DNA of 64,000 nucleotides, from assembly GCF_001746415.1 (NCBI RefSeq), contig NZ_MEHJ01000001.1:7198501-7262500 (forward strand). Reading direction: 5' to 3'. The translations under genes were made by a program, and so were the position numbers. This DNA comes from Streptomyces agglomeratus (GTDB lineage: Bacteria > Actinomycetota > Actinomycetes > Streptomycetales > Streptomycetaceae). The notes beneath the pieces were generated by a model, which was given only the letters and a program-made list of their open reading frames with translations, searched no databases and was not told the origin of the DNA. Below, one piece after another: positions 1 to 7,103 of this stretch. Position 1 is the first letter of the stretch, and each line of letters opens with the position of its first letter.

Positions 1-112
1 TAGTAACGCTTTTGCCTGAATTCGGGCCGGTGTGGCTTGTCTGCTTCGTCGGCAGGGTAGGGGGCCGGGTCCTGCCCGCGCGCTCGGACCGATCCGCCGG
101 GGGGCGTCCTGG

Positions 113-1459
113 TCATGCCGCCGCTGCCCGCGGCCGTGCCGCCATCAGGGACAGCAGCGCACCCGCCCCGCACAGCGCGCCGACGCCCACCCACAGTGGA
201 TCGTAGGAACCGAACGCGTCGCGTGCCGCGCCGCCCGCGAACGCGGCCAGTCCGGCGCCCAGTTGATGGGCCGCCCCGACCCAGCCGAAGACGATGGCGC
301 TGTCCTCGCCGTACAACTCCCGGCAGAGTGCGAGCGTCGGCGGCACCGTGGCGACGTCGAGCAGACCGAAGAGCACGACGAAGACCACCAGGGGCGTCCC
401 GATGCGCGCCGTGAGGACGAGGGGCAGGGCGAACAGGGTGAGGCCGCGCAGCGCGTAGTACGCGGCCAGCAGGTGACGGGGGTCGAGGCGGTCGGTCAGC
501 CAGCCCGAGGCGACCGTTCCCGCGACGTTGAAGGCGCCGATCGTCGCGAGCAGCGACGAGGCGACCGTGGCCGGCATGCCGTGGTCGTGCGCGGCCGGGG
601 TGAAGTGGGTCCACATGACGCCGTTCGTCGACGCGCCGCAGATCGCGAACGTCGCCGCCAGCAGCCAGAAGGGACCCGTGCGCGCCGACCGTGCGAACAC
701 GTGAACGGTCCGCAGAGCGGCCCCGGGAACGATCGCGGACTGTTCCCGGGAAGTATCCGCGGCAGGCTCCGGAGCGCCGTACGGCCGTAGTCCGACGTCC
801 CTCGGACGATCGCGCAGCAACAGGAGTACGAGCGGCAGCGCGACCAGCGCCGCCACCACGAGCGTCACCGTCCCGGTTCGCCACGCGTACCGCTCGGTGA
901 TCCAGGACAGCGGCGGCAGGAACGCGAACTGCCCGAACACGCCGGCCGCGGTGAGCACGCCGGTGACCAGTCCCCGGCGGCGTACGAACCAGCGCTCGGT
1001 AACGGTCGCGGCGAACGCCATCGCCATCGCCATCGACCCGCACCCCGCACCGACCAGGACGCCCCAGGTGAATACGAACTGCCACGGCTGCGTCATCACC
1101 GTCGTGAACAGCGCACCCGTCGCGACGGCCCCCAGGGCGCCGCCCACGACCCGGCGCATCCCGAAGCGGTCCATCAGGGCGGCCGCGAACGGCGCGGTCA
1201 GGCCGTACAGAACCATGTTCACCGACGCGCCGAGCCCGATGGCGGAGCGCGACCAGCCGAACTCCCGGTGGAGCGGGCCGGTCAGCAGCCCCGCCAGGGT
1301 GGTGAACGCACCGGCCGTGACGATCGCGAGGGCGGCGACAGCGGCGACCAGCCAGGCCCGGTGCACCCGGGACCGTACCGGCGGCCGCCCGGGCGGGCCC
1401 GAGGACCGTGGCGGCCGTGCGTACGGACTGTCCGTGGACCGCATCCGAATCTCAACCAT
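113..1459 (-). CDS. MFS transporter
   Basis: This is a 448-residue major facilitator superfamily permease, probably an exporter or organic-acid transporter in the cytoplasmic membrane. The sequence shows about twelve hydrophobic segments, beginning near residue 30 after an Arg/Pro-rich cytoplasmic N-terminus. A G-x-x-x-D-R-x-G-x-R-x loop (ALMDRFGMRRVV) between TM2 and TM3 is the MFS signature. The frame stays open to position 1588. I chose the ATG at 1459 because the further upstream part is low-complexity Val/Pro/Gly and runs into the divergent gene. The gene is transcribed away from the GlxA-type regulator at 1531, 71 bp away, so that regulator may control it. The substrate cannot be read from sequence. 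Confidence 0.85.
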   Translation of the reverse strand: MVEIRMRSTDSPYARPPRSSGPPGRPPVRSRVHRAWLVAAVAALAIVTAGAFTTLAGLLTGPLHREFGWSRSAIGLGASVNMVLYGLTAPFAAALMDRFGMRRVVGGALGAVATGALFTTVMTQPWQFVFTWGVLVGAGCGSMAMAMAFAATVTERWFVRRRGLVTGVLTAAGVFGQFAFLPPLSWITERYAWRTGTVTLVVAALVALPLVLLLLRDRPRDVGLRPYGAPEPAADTSREQSAIVPGAALRTVHVFARSARTGPFWLLAATFAICGASTNGVMWTHFTPAAHDHGMPATVASSLLATIGAFNVAGTVASGWLTDRLDPRHLLAAYYALRGLTLFALPLVLTARIGTPLVVFVVLFGLLDVATVPPTLALCRELYGEDSAIVFGWVGAAHQLGAGLAAFAGGAARDAFGSYDPLWVGVGALCGAGALLSLMAARPRAAAA

Positions 1460-1497
1460 GCGTCCGACCCTGCGCCCGCGCCCGGCCCCGGACCAGT

Positions 1498-1530
1498 GGC
1501 GAGATCGCCGCGATGTGAAAGAATCTCGCC
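1498..1530. promoter_or_regulatory. Inverted repeat in the divergent MFS/GlxA promoter region
   Basis: GGCGAGAT at 1498-1505 is matched by its exact complement ATCTCGCC at 1523-1530, with 17 bp between. The right arm abuts the ATG of the regulator at 1531. Position and symmetry suggest an operator for autoregulation by the GlxA/AraC protein, or a small leader hairpin. No binding data are implied. Confidence 0.35.
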
Positions 1531-2658
1531 ATGCCGCTCGACCCGCCCACGCCACCACCGGCCCCGGCACCACCGGCCCCGGCACCACCGGCCCCGGCCT
1601 TCAGCAGCCCGGACGGCCGGCACCGCGTCGCGGTCCTGGTGCGTGACGGCCTGCTCACCATGGAGCTGGGCATCGTCCACCGCCTGTTCGGGCAGGCCGT
1701 CTCGGCCGCCGACGTACCCCTCTACGAGGTCCTGACCTGCACGCCCGAGCCCGGTGACGTACGTACGGACGCCGATGTCACGGTCCGTGTCACGCACGGC
1801 ACGGACATCCTCGCCGAGGCCGACACCGTGATCGTCCCGGCCTCCGACGAGGACTACACCCCGCGCACCGCGCCCCACCTCCCGCCCGCTCTGGCGAAGG
1901 CCCTGGCAGGGATCCGCCCCGACGCGCGCATCGCCTCCATCTGCACCGGCTCCTTCGTGCTCGCGGCGGCCGGGCTGCTCGACGGGAAGCGGGCGACGAC
2001 GCACTGGCGGTCCGCCGCCGACCTCCAGCGGCTCCATCCGGAGGTACGCGTCGACCCGGACGTGCTCTACACCGACGAGGACGGCGTACTGACGGCGGCC
2101 GGCGTCGCCTCGGGCATCGACCTGTGCCTGCACATGATCCGCAGCGACCACGGCTCGCGGGTGGCCAACGAGGTGGCCCGCGGCACGGTCGTCCCACCGC
2201 ACCGCGACGGCGGCCAGGCCCAGTACATCCCGCGCCCCGTCACCGCCCCGCGCCAGTCGTCCACGGAACCGGCCCGCACCTGGGCCCTGGAGCACCTGGA
2301 CCGCCCCATCAGCCTGCGCGAGTTCGCCGGCCGCGCCGCGATGAGTACGCGCACGTTCTCGCGCCGGTTCTGCGAGGAGGCCGGGCAGACACCGGTCCAG
2401 TGGCTCACCCGGCAGCGCGTCGACCGGGCCCGGCAGCTGCTGGAGGAGACGGACCTGCCCGTCGACCGGGTGGCGGCAGCGGCCGGGTTCGGCACGGCGG
2501 TGTCGCTGCGGCAGCACCTGCACGCCGCACTGGGGGTCTCGCCGAGCGCCTACCGCTCCACCTTCAGGGGCGCGGCAGCGCCCGGGGAGCCCGGAGCGGC
2601 CGGGCGGGTGGCGCGGGAAGCGACGGCGACGGATGCCGACGGGCGCCGTCCGGCTTAG
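1531..2658 (+). CDS. GlxA family transcriptional regulator (DJ-1/PfpI domain plus AraC helix-turn-helix)
   Basis: This is a 375-residue DNA-binding regulator. Residues about 30-215 form a class I amidotransferase-like DJ-1/PfpI domain with the nucleophile-elbow motif ICTGSF, Cys near residue 138. Residues about 245-345 form an AraC-type double helix-turn-helix (MSTRTFSRRFCEEAG, then the second HTH ending in a GFGTAVSLRQHL segment). In this family the N-terminal domain is thought to sense a ligand and is usually not enzymatic. The extreme N-terminus is a Pro/Ala tract encoded by three 15-bp direct repeats, so its length is probably variable. There is no good ribosome binding site in front of the ATG. 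It is divergent from the MFS gene, which is its likely target. Confidence 0.88.
   Translation: MPLDPPTPPPAPAPPAPAPPAPAFSSPDGRHRVAVLVRDGLLTMELGIVHRLFGQAVSAADVPLYEVLTCTPEPGDVRTDADVTVRVTHGTDILAEADTVIVPASDEDYTPRTAPHLPPALAKALAGIRPDARIASICTGSFVLAAAGLLDGKRATTHWRSAADLQRLHPEVRVDPDVLYTDEDGVLTAAGVASGIDLCLHMIRSDHGSRVANEVARGTVVPPHRDGGQAQYIPRPVTAPRQSSTEPARTWALEHLDRPISLREFAGRAAMSTRTFSRRFCEEAGQTPVQWLTRQRVDRARQLLEETDLPVDRVAAAAGFGTAVSLRQHLHAALGVSPSAYRSTFRGAAAPGEPGAAGRVAREATATDADGRRPA
1554..1598 (+). repeat. Three tandem 15-bp repeats inside the regulator N-terminus
   Basis: The unit ACCACCGGCCCCGGC occurs three times without a mismatch and encodes a Pro/Ala-rich stretch. The unit is a multiple of three, so gain or loss of copies keeps the frame. 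Confidence 0.85.
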
Positions 2659-2720
2659 CCTGAGAAAGCCCGATCCGTACGCACGTGATTCCCCCCGTAC
2701 AACGAGGCAAGGAGCCAGAC

Positions 2721-3023
2721 GTGAAGCCGGACGCCAGCATCTCCTACCAGCAGGTGGTCTTCCGGGACCGGGCCGCGGGATACGCGTTCCTCACCCGCTC
2801 GACGGCCACCAGTGACAACACGATCGAATGGGACGACGGCAACACGTATCCCGTCGTCGATGTCGAGATCTCCTCGGAAAGCCACCCGTTCTACACCGGC
2901 AAGGCACGGACCGTGGACACGGAGGGGCGGATCGCGCGGTTCGAGCGGCGGTACGGGCAGGAGGAGCAGGGCGGGCAGGGCGGTGAAGGCGGTCCGGCCG
3001 GTGAGGGCCAGTCGCCCGCGTAG
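2721..3023 (+). CDS. rpmE2: Type B 50S ribosomal protein L31
   Basis: This is a 100-residue large-subunit ribosomal protein. Family hallmarks are the N-terminal [20 protein letters not shown] and the segment [11 protein letters not shown] followed by a [15 protein letters not shown] end. There is no CxxC zinc-binding pair, so it is the zinc-independent (C-minus) paralogue that can replace zinc-containing L31 when zinc is scarce. The GTG at 2721 is chosen because AAGGAG lies at 2709-2714 and the protein then begins exactly where the family does. The tail of about 20 residues is a Gly/Glu/Gln-rich extension. I looked for a Zur-type palindrome in the 60 bp upstream and saw none, so zinc control is not evident here. 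Confidence 0.93.
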   Translation: MKPDASISYQQVVFRDRAAGYAFLTRSTATSDNTIEWDDGNTYPVVDVEISSESHPFYTGKARTVDTEGRIARFERRYGQEEQGGQGGEGGPAGEGQSPA

Positions 3024-3030
3024 CCGCCGG

Positions 3031-3339
3031 CTACGTGTCTTCCAGTTCCTCGTCGAGACCTTCGAGCTCTTCGTCCAGATCCTTGAGCTCGTCGTCCTCC
3101 TCTTCCTCGTCGAGGGCGTCCGGATCGATGTCCGGCTCCTCCTCGGCGAGAAGCTGGTCCAGCGACTCGCCCCGGTGCGCCTCCTCCGCCGTGTTGCCGA
3201 AGAACTCGGCGGGGGACCAGTGCTCGGGGGGCGCGATGCCCGCGTCGAGCGGGTCGTACTCCAGGTCGTCGCTCTCGAGCGTGTCCTGCGCGTCCAGCAC
3301 GCCGTCGTCCTCGGGAGGAATCGTGTTGTCTTCGCTCAT
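3031..3339 (-). CDS. DUF5709 domain-containing acidic protein
   Basis: This is a 102-residue, strongly acidic soluble protein of unknown function. It matches the actinobacterial DUF5709 pattern: an N-terminal EDDGVLDAQDTLESDDLE section, a GIAPPEHW motif, an EFFGNTAEEAHRGESLDQLLAEEEPD core, then a run of Glu/Asp. ATG at 3339 is preferred over the upstream GTG at 3348 because a GGAG sits 8 bases ahead of it. It converges on the L31 gene, with only 7 bp between stop codons. Its divergent neighbour at 3519 has a SigB-like promoter, so both may belong to a stress response, which is inference. Confidence 0.8.
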   Translation of the reverse strand: MSEDNTIPPEDDGVLDAQDTLESDDLEYDPLDAGIAPPEHWSPAEFFGNTAEEAHRGESLDQLLAEEEPDIDPDALDEEEEDDELKDLDEELEGLDEELEDT

Positions 3340-3451
3340 GTGTCCCACTCCGTGCCTCGATCGGCCCGATTGGGCTGCCCCACATTGCCCACGCTCCCGC
3401 AGCCGGGCGTCCCTCGCATCCGGAGCGGCACAACCAGTGGCTCTGGGGAAT

Positions 3452-3475
3452 GTTCACCGGATGCGGTACGGGTAC
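3452..3475 (+). promoter_or_regulatory. SigB-type promoter candidate
   Basis: GTTC at 3452-3455, then 14 bp, then GGGTAC at 3470-3475. This resembles the Streptomyces SigB-family consensus GNNT-N14-16-GGGTAY, with C instead of T in the last -35 position. It lies 43 bp before the start of the small protein at 3519. Confidence 0.4.
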
Positions 3476-3518
3476 GCGAGAACCAGAATGCCGACTGAGG
3501 ACGAAACAAGGAGGCGGT

Positions 3519-3719
3519 ATGAGCGAGGAATCCGTTTCGAGGCCGAAGCCGTCGGAGGTGACCCCCGACAGCCTGCTGCACACCGGTGCCAGCGACGACG
3601 TGACGCCCGAGGACCTGGTGCTCTCCTCGGGGCGTGACGTGACTCCGTCGACTCTGGAATGGGCGCGGCGCCGGCTGGAGAAGGAGGGCCGGGCGGCGAT
3701 CGACACGCAGCTTCCTTAG
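3519..3719 (+). CDS. Small conserved hypothetical protein
   Basis: This is a 66-residue soluble protein that I cannot assign to a named family. It starts MSEESVSRPKPSEVTPDSLL and contains two similar segments, EVTPDSLL and DVTPSTLE, each followed by a polar stretch, and ends in a charged helix (RRRLEKEGRAA). AAGGAGG at 3507-3513 supports the ATG at 3519. It is monocistronic: a perfect 30-bp hairpin follows 17 bp after its stop. A SigB-like promoter lies just upstream, so a role in stationary phase or osmotic stress is plausible but not shown. Confidence 0.7.
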   Translation: MSEESVSRPKPSEVTPDSLLHTGASDDVTPEDLVLSSGRDVTPSTLEWARRRLEKEGRAAIDTQLP

Positions 3720-3736
3720 CGCCGGGAAACGCCACA

Positions 3737-3800
3737 CCCGTACGTACGCGCTGCGCCCCGCACAGGCGATCCTGTGCGGGGCGCAGCGCGTACGTACGGG
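3737..3800. terminator. Perfect 30-bp inverted repeat between convergent genes
   Basis: The left arm 3737-3766 and right arm 3771-3800 are exact complements over 30 bp with the four-base loop CGAT. The repeat lies between the stop at 3719 (plus strand) and the stop at 3831 (minus strand). It therefore most likely acts as a bidirectional transcription terminator. It has no T-tract, which is usual in Streptomyces. Confidence 0.85.
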
Positions 3801-3830
3801 CATGACGCACGTGGCCGCACGCCCGGGAGC

Positions 3831-4844
3831 TCAGCGCGGCGCGGGCGGTTCGCTGATGCCGGGGGCACCGGGCAGCAGCGAACCGCGGCCCTCCCGCCAG
3901 GCGCCCAGCACGTGCTCCTCCCACCACGACTCCAGCAGCACGCTCGCCCGGATGCCGAACGCCACGTCCCCGGCCAGCTCCGGCTCCCTGGCGAGCAGGT
4001 CACCGATGACATCGCGGCGCATCACCTGCTCGTGCACGGCGTCCGCCTCGATGTGCTCGGTGAAGAAGTGCGTGCACTCCTCGCCCGCGCCCAGCCGCTC
4101 CAGGGCCTTCGCCATCCGGCGCGCGCCCGGCGGAGAGGTGATCTCCAGCGTCGCGAAGTTCCCCACCATGGCACCGCGCAGCGCGCGGCGCAGCCCAAAG
4201 AGCGACATCGCGTTTACGGGGGCCAGGGTGACGGCGGGCGCGAAGTCCAGATACAGGCCGTAGCGCGCGTCCATTCCCGCGCCCTCCATCAGGCCGGCGA
4301 ACAGCCTGGCGTGCACGTTCTCACCCCGGCCGCCGCCGAACTCGTCGAACTCGACCGCCACCAGCGACGCCTTGGCCTGCCCCTCCAGTCGGGGAATGAC
4401 CCAGGCCTGCGGGTCGGCCTCCTTCAGCTGGTACAGCGAACGGTGGGCGAGGTACTCACGCATCCGCTCCCAGGTGCCGTCGTGCATCAGCTCGTGCGAG
4501 ACACCGTGCCCCTCGACGGGTTCGACGAGCAGGGCGTCGAGCTCCGCCGTCACGTCGTCCCCGCCGGACGCGGCCTCGCGCAGCGCTCCGAGGAACGTGT
4601 CCTCCATGGCGCCGCGCAGCCGCAGCAGCTCCAGGTCCCACTCCCGCGCGTCGGAGACACCCCGGAAGCCCCGGTAGTGCGGCTCGTACGCCATGTACAG
4701 GGCCAACTGGAGATCGTCCCCGAACGGATCCGCGGAAGCGGCCTCGTCGAGCGGCGGTACGGGCGGGGGAGAGCCCAGGAGTATGTCGCGCACGGCGCCC
4801 GAAAGGGTCCCGCGTGCGGAGGGCAGCTCAGGAGCGGCCGTCAT
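3831..4844 (-). CDS. Heme-oxygenase-like diiron (HDO) family redox enzyme
   Basis: This is a 337-residue soluble, all-helical protein of the iron-containing redox enzyme (HDO) superfamily, whose characterised members use a diiron site and O2. A ligand pattern is visible: E142, E168 (EFDEFG) and H178, followed by H264-x3-D268-x2-H271 (TEHIEADAVH). The spacing E-x25-E-x9-H and H-x3-D-x2-H matches, as I recall it, that of N-oxygenase-type members such as SznF. The C-terminal helix carries a WWEEHVLGAW segment. Its start overlaps the end of the Rieske-oxidase gene by four bases (ATGA), so the two are translated as a unit. That partner could supply electrons or prepare the substrate. The substrate is unknown. 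Confidence 0.82.
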   Translation of the reverse strand: MTAAPELPSARGTLSGAVRDILLGSPPPVPPLDEAASADPFGDDLQLALYMAYEPHYRGFRGVSDAREWDLELLRLRGAMEDTFLGALREAASGGDDVTAELDALLVEPVEGHGVSHELMHDGTWERMREYLAHRSLYQLKEADPQAWVIPRLEGQAKASLVAVEFDEFGGGRGENVHARLFAGLMEGAGMDARYGLYLDFAPAVTLAPVNAMSLFGLRRALRGAMVGNFATLEITSPPGARRMAKALERLGAGEECTHFFTEHIEADAVHEQVMRRDVIGDLLAREPELAGDVAFGIRASVLLESWWEEHVLGAWREGRGSLLPGAPGISEPPAPR

Positions 4845-6394
4845 GCGTCGTCACCCTCCTCGGTCTCTTTCAGGTCATGGACGCGCTCCAGCGGGTGGAG
4901 AGCGGGTCCCTGGAGGACCTCGCCGCCGATACCGAAGCGCGATCCGTGACACGGGCATTCCCAGGTGCGTTCCGCGTCGTTGAACCGGACCAGGCACCCC
5001 AGGTGCGTGCACCGGGCCGACACCGCGTGCAGCTCACCCGCGTCGTCGCGGTGCACCGCCACATGACGGGCGCCCTTGCGCACCACAGCGCCTCCGCCGG
5101 GCGCGATCCTCGAAGCCGGCCCGCCGCCCGTGACGAAAGGCAGCCGGTCCCCGACGAAGTGCCCGGCCGCGGCGGCCTGGAACCGCATCATCGACGGGGC
5201 CTCCTTCACCGGACGCAGCCGCACCGGGTCGTACAGGTCCGTCCAGGGCGGCTTCTCCCCGGTGATCCGCGCGGCGAGAAGCTTGCCCGACATCACGCCG
5301 CCGGCCATGCCCCAGCCGTTGAAACCCGTCGCCACATAGCTGTGACGGGCGCGCGGGTGCAGCGCTCCCACGAAGGGAACACCGTCCGTCGGCTCGTTGT
5401 CCTGGGCGGCCCAGCGATGGGTGAGCCGTACCTCCGGGAAGCGCCGGGTGGTCCACTGCTGAAGCCGTTCGTACCGTTCCTCGACGCGGCCCGTTCCCGG
5501 GGTGAACTTCTCACCCGTCACGATGAGCAGCCGCTCCCCCTCGCCGTACGGAGCGGTCCGCACCGAACGCGTCGACCCCTCGGGCGTCAGGTACATCCCG
5601 CCGGGGTCCTGTGCGGCCGGGATCACCCCGGCCACCACCAGTTCGCGGTGCGGCTTCAGGCGCGCGAAGAGCAGCGACCTGTCGAAGACCGGGTAGTGCG
5701 TGGCGACCACGACGTCGCGGGCCGAGACGGTACGTCCGTCCTCCGTCGTCAGCCGGCACGGTTCCCCCTCGCGCAGCCCGACGATCCGGGTCCCCTCGAA
5801 GATCTGCCCGCCGCGCCGTTCCAGATCGGCGACCAGGGCGTACAGGTACTTGCGCGGATGGAACAGCGCCTGGCCCTCGACGCGCACCGCGCCCGCGACG
5901 GGGAACGGCAGTCCCGTCTCCGTCACGTACGACGCGGGCAGCCCCGCCGCGAGTGCGGCCTCCGCCTCCGCCTTGACCGTACGGGCCTCCTTGGCCGTCT
6001 CGGCGTACGTGAAGGCCGGGGCGCGCTCCAGGTCGCAGTCGATCCCCAGTTCCTCGCACACGGCCACCAGATGGCCGATCGCGTCCTGCTGGGAACGGGC
6101 GTACAGCGCGGCGCCCTGCGGGCCGCGGGTGCTGCGCAGCCGCTGATAGACGGTCCCGTGCAGGGCGGACACCTTCGCCGTCGTGTGTCCGGTCACCCCG
6201 GAGGCGACACGGTCGGCCTCGAGCAGCGCGACCGATTTCCCCGCCCGCGCCAGCTCCCACGCCGTGGAGATCCCGGCGATGCCGGCGCCGATCACCGCCA
6301 CGTCCACCTCGAGGCCGTCGGGCGGACGTGGATACACCGGTCCGTCGCCGTACTCCATCCAGTACGAACCAGAGCGGACGGGGACATCCGTCAT
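4841..6394 (-). CDS. FAD-dependent oxidoreductase with C-terminal Rieske 2Fe-2S domain
   Basis: This is a 517-residue fusion. Residues about 28-400 form a D-amino-acid-oxidase-type FAD domain with the dinucleotide motif VIGAGIAGIS near residue 34 and the C-terminal FAD-contact segment TGFNGWGMAGG. Residues about 425-505 form a Rieske domain: C462-T-H464 and C480-x2-H483 ligate the cluster. The extra Cys in CTHLGC and CPCHGS match the disulfide pair of bc1-type Rieske proteins. Relatives oxidise amines or amino acids. ATG 6394 has AAGGAG a short distance upstream. It is the first gene of a two-gene operon with the HDO enzyme, and a SigB-like promoter sits about 45 bp upstream on the same strand. 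Confidence 0.88.
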   Translation of the reverse strand: MTDVPVRSGSYWMEYGDGPVYPRPPDGLEVDVAVIGAGIAGISTAWELARAGKSVALLEADRVASGVTGHTTAKVSALHGTVYQRLRSTRGPQGAALYARSQQDAIGHLVAVCEELGIDCDLERAPAFTYAETAKEARTVKAEAEAALAAGLPASYVTETGLPFPVAGAVRVEGQALFHPRKYLYALVADLERRGGQIFEGTRIVGLREGEPCRLTTEDGRTVSARDVVVATHYPVFDRSLLFARLKPHRELVVAGVIPAAQDPGGMYLTPEGSTRSVRTAPYGEGERLLIVTGEKFTPGTGRVEERYERLQQWTTRRFPEVRLTHRWAAQDNEPTDGVPFVGALHPRARHSYVATGFNGWGMAGGVMSGKLLAARITGEKPPWTDLYDPVRLRPVKEAPSMMRFQAAAAGHFVGDRLPFVTGGGPASRIAPGGGAVVRKGARHVAVHRDDAGELHAVSARCTHLGCLVRFNDAERTWECPCHGSRFGIGGEVLQGPALHPLERVHDLKETEEGDDA

Positions 6395-6439
6395 TTGCTG
6401 CTCCTTACGGCGAGACCGTTATGACCAGGGGTTTTTGAG

Positions 6440-6464
6440 GTACCCCCGTCCCATGCGCCTACTC
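6440..6464 (-). promoter_or_regulatory. SigB-type promoter candidate for the oxidase/HDO operon
   Basis: On the minus strand GAGT (6464-6461), 15 bp, then GGGTAC (6445-6440) fits GNNT-N14-16-GGGTAC. It is about 45 bp ahead of the ATG at 6394. The element overlaps the start codon of the oppositely oriented methyltransferase gene. Confidence 0.38.
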
Positions 6465-7103
6465 AGACCACCTGGTGTCTACGCACCACTGGAAGACACC
6501 GAACTGCTCGCACGGGTGACCCGGGAGGAGCCCCGGACGCGCGGTGCCGACGTACTCGACGTCGGCACCGGCACGGGCGCGCTCGCCCTGGCGGCCGCCG
6601 AATGCGGTGCCGCGAGTGTTACGGCGACCGACCTGTCGCGCAGAGCCGTCCTCGCCGCCCGGCTCAATGCCCGGTTGCGAGGACATCCGATCCGTGTCCA
6701 CCGCGGCGACCTGCTGAGCTCGCTGGCGGGGCGGAGCTTCGATCTGATCCTTTCCAACCCACCGTACGTCGCATCGCCCGGTGACGTTCCGGTGAAGAGC
6801 GCCGACCTGGCCTGGTGGGCCGGTGCGGACGGCCGGGCCGTGCTGGACCGGCTGTGCGCACAGGCGCCGCCCCTCCTCAGGGAGGGCGGCGTGATCCTTC
6901 TGGTGCAGTCGGCGCTGTCGGGGGTAGAGGCCACCGTGGACGCCCTGACCGCCCAGGGGCTGCGGGCCGAGCCCGTCGCCCGCGAGACGGTGCCCTACGG
7001 CCCCGTGATGCGGCGGCACGCGGCCTGGCTGGAGGCCCGGGGCCTGGTGGACCCGGGTGAGACGAAAGAGGAGCTGGTGGTCATCCGTGCCCGGAGAGAC
7101 TGA
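6453..7103 (+). CDS. HemK2/MTQ2-family protein methyltransferase
   Basis: This is a 216-residue SAM-dependent methyltransferase. Motif I is DVGTGTGALA near residues 40-49, an acidic loop TATDLS follows, and the catalytic NPPY motif of N5-glutamine and adenine-N6 methyltransferases lies at residues 102-105. Length and the absence of an N-terminal helical domain point to the short HemK2/MTQ2 type rather than PrmC. A protein glutamine methylation role is inferred by family. The ATG at 6453 gives the family's usual short beginning (MRLLRPPGVYAP). The 3' end overlaps the following CDGSH frame, suggesting co-transcription. Confidence 0.85.
   Translation: MRLLRPPGVYAPLEDTELLARVTREEPRTRGADVLDVGTGTGALALAAAECGAASVTATDLSRRAVLAARLNARLRGHPIRVHRGDLLSSLAGRSFDLILSNPPYVASPGDVPVKSADLAWWAGADGRAVLDRLCAQAPPLLREGGVILLVQSALSGVEATVDALTAQGLRAEPVARETVPYGPVMRRHAAWLEARGLVDPGETKEELVVIRARRD

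Noticed and set aside
2659..2720. Zur box upstream of type-B L31
   Set aside because: I looked for a TGAAAA-like palindrome and found none, so zinc regulation is not claimed.
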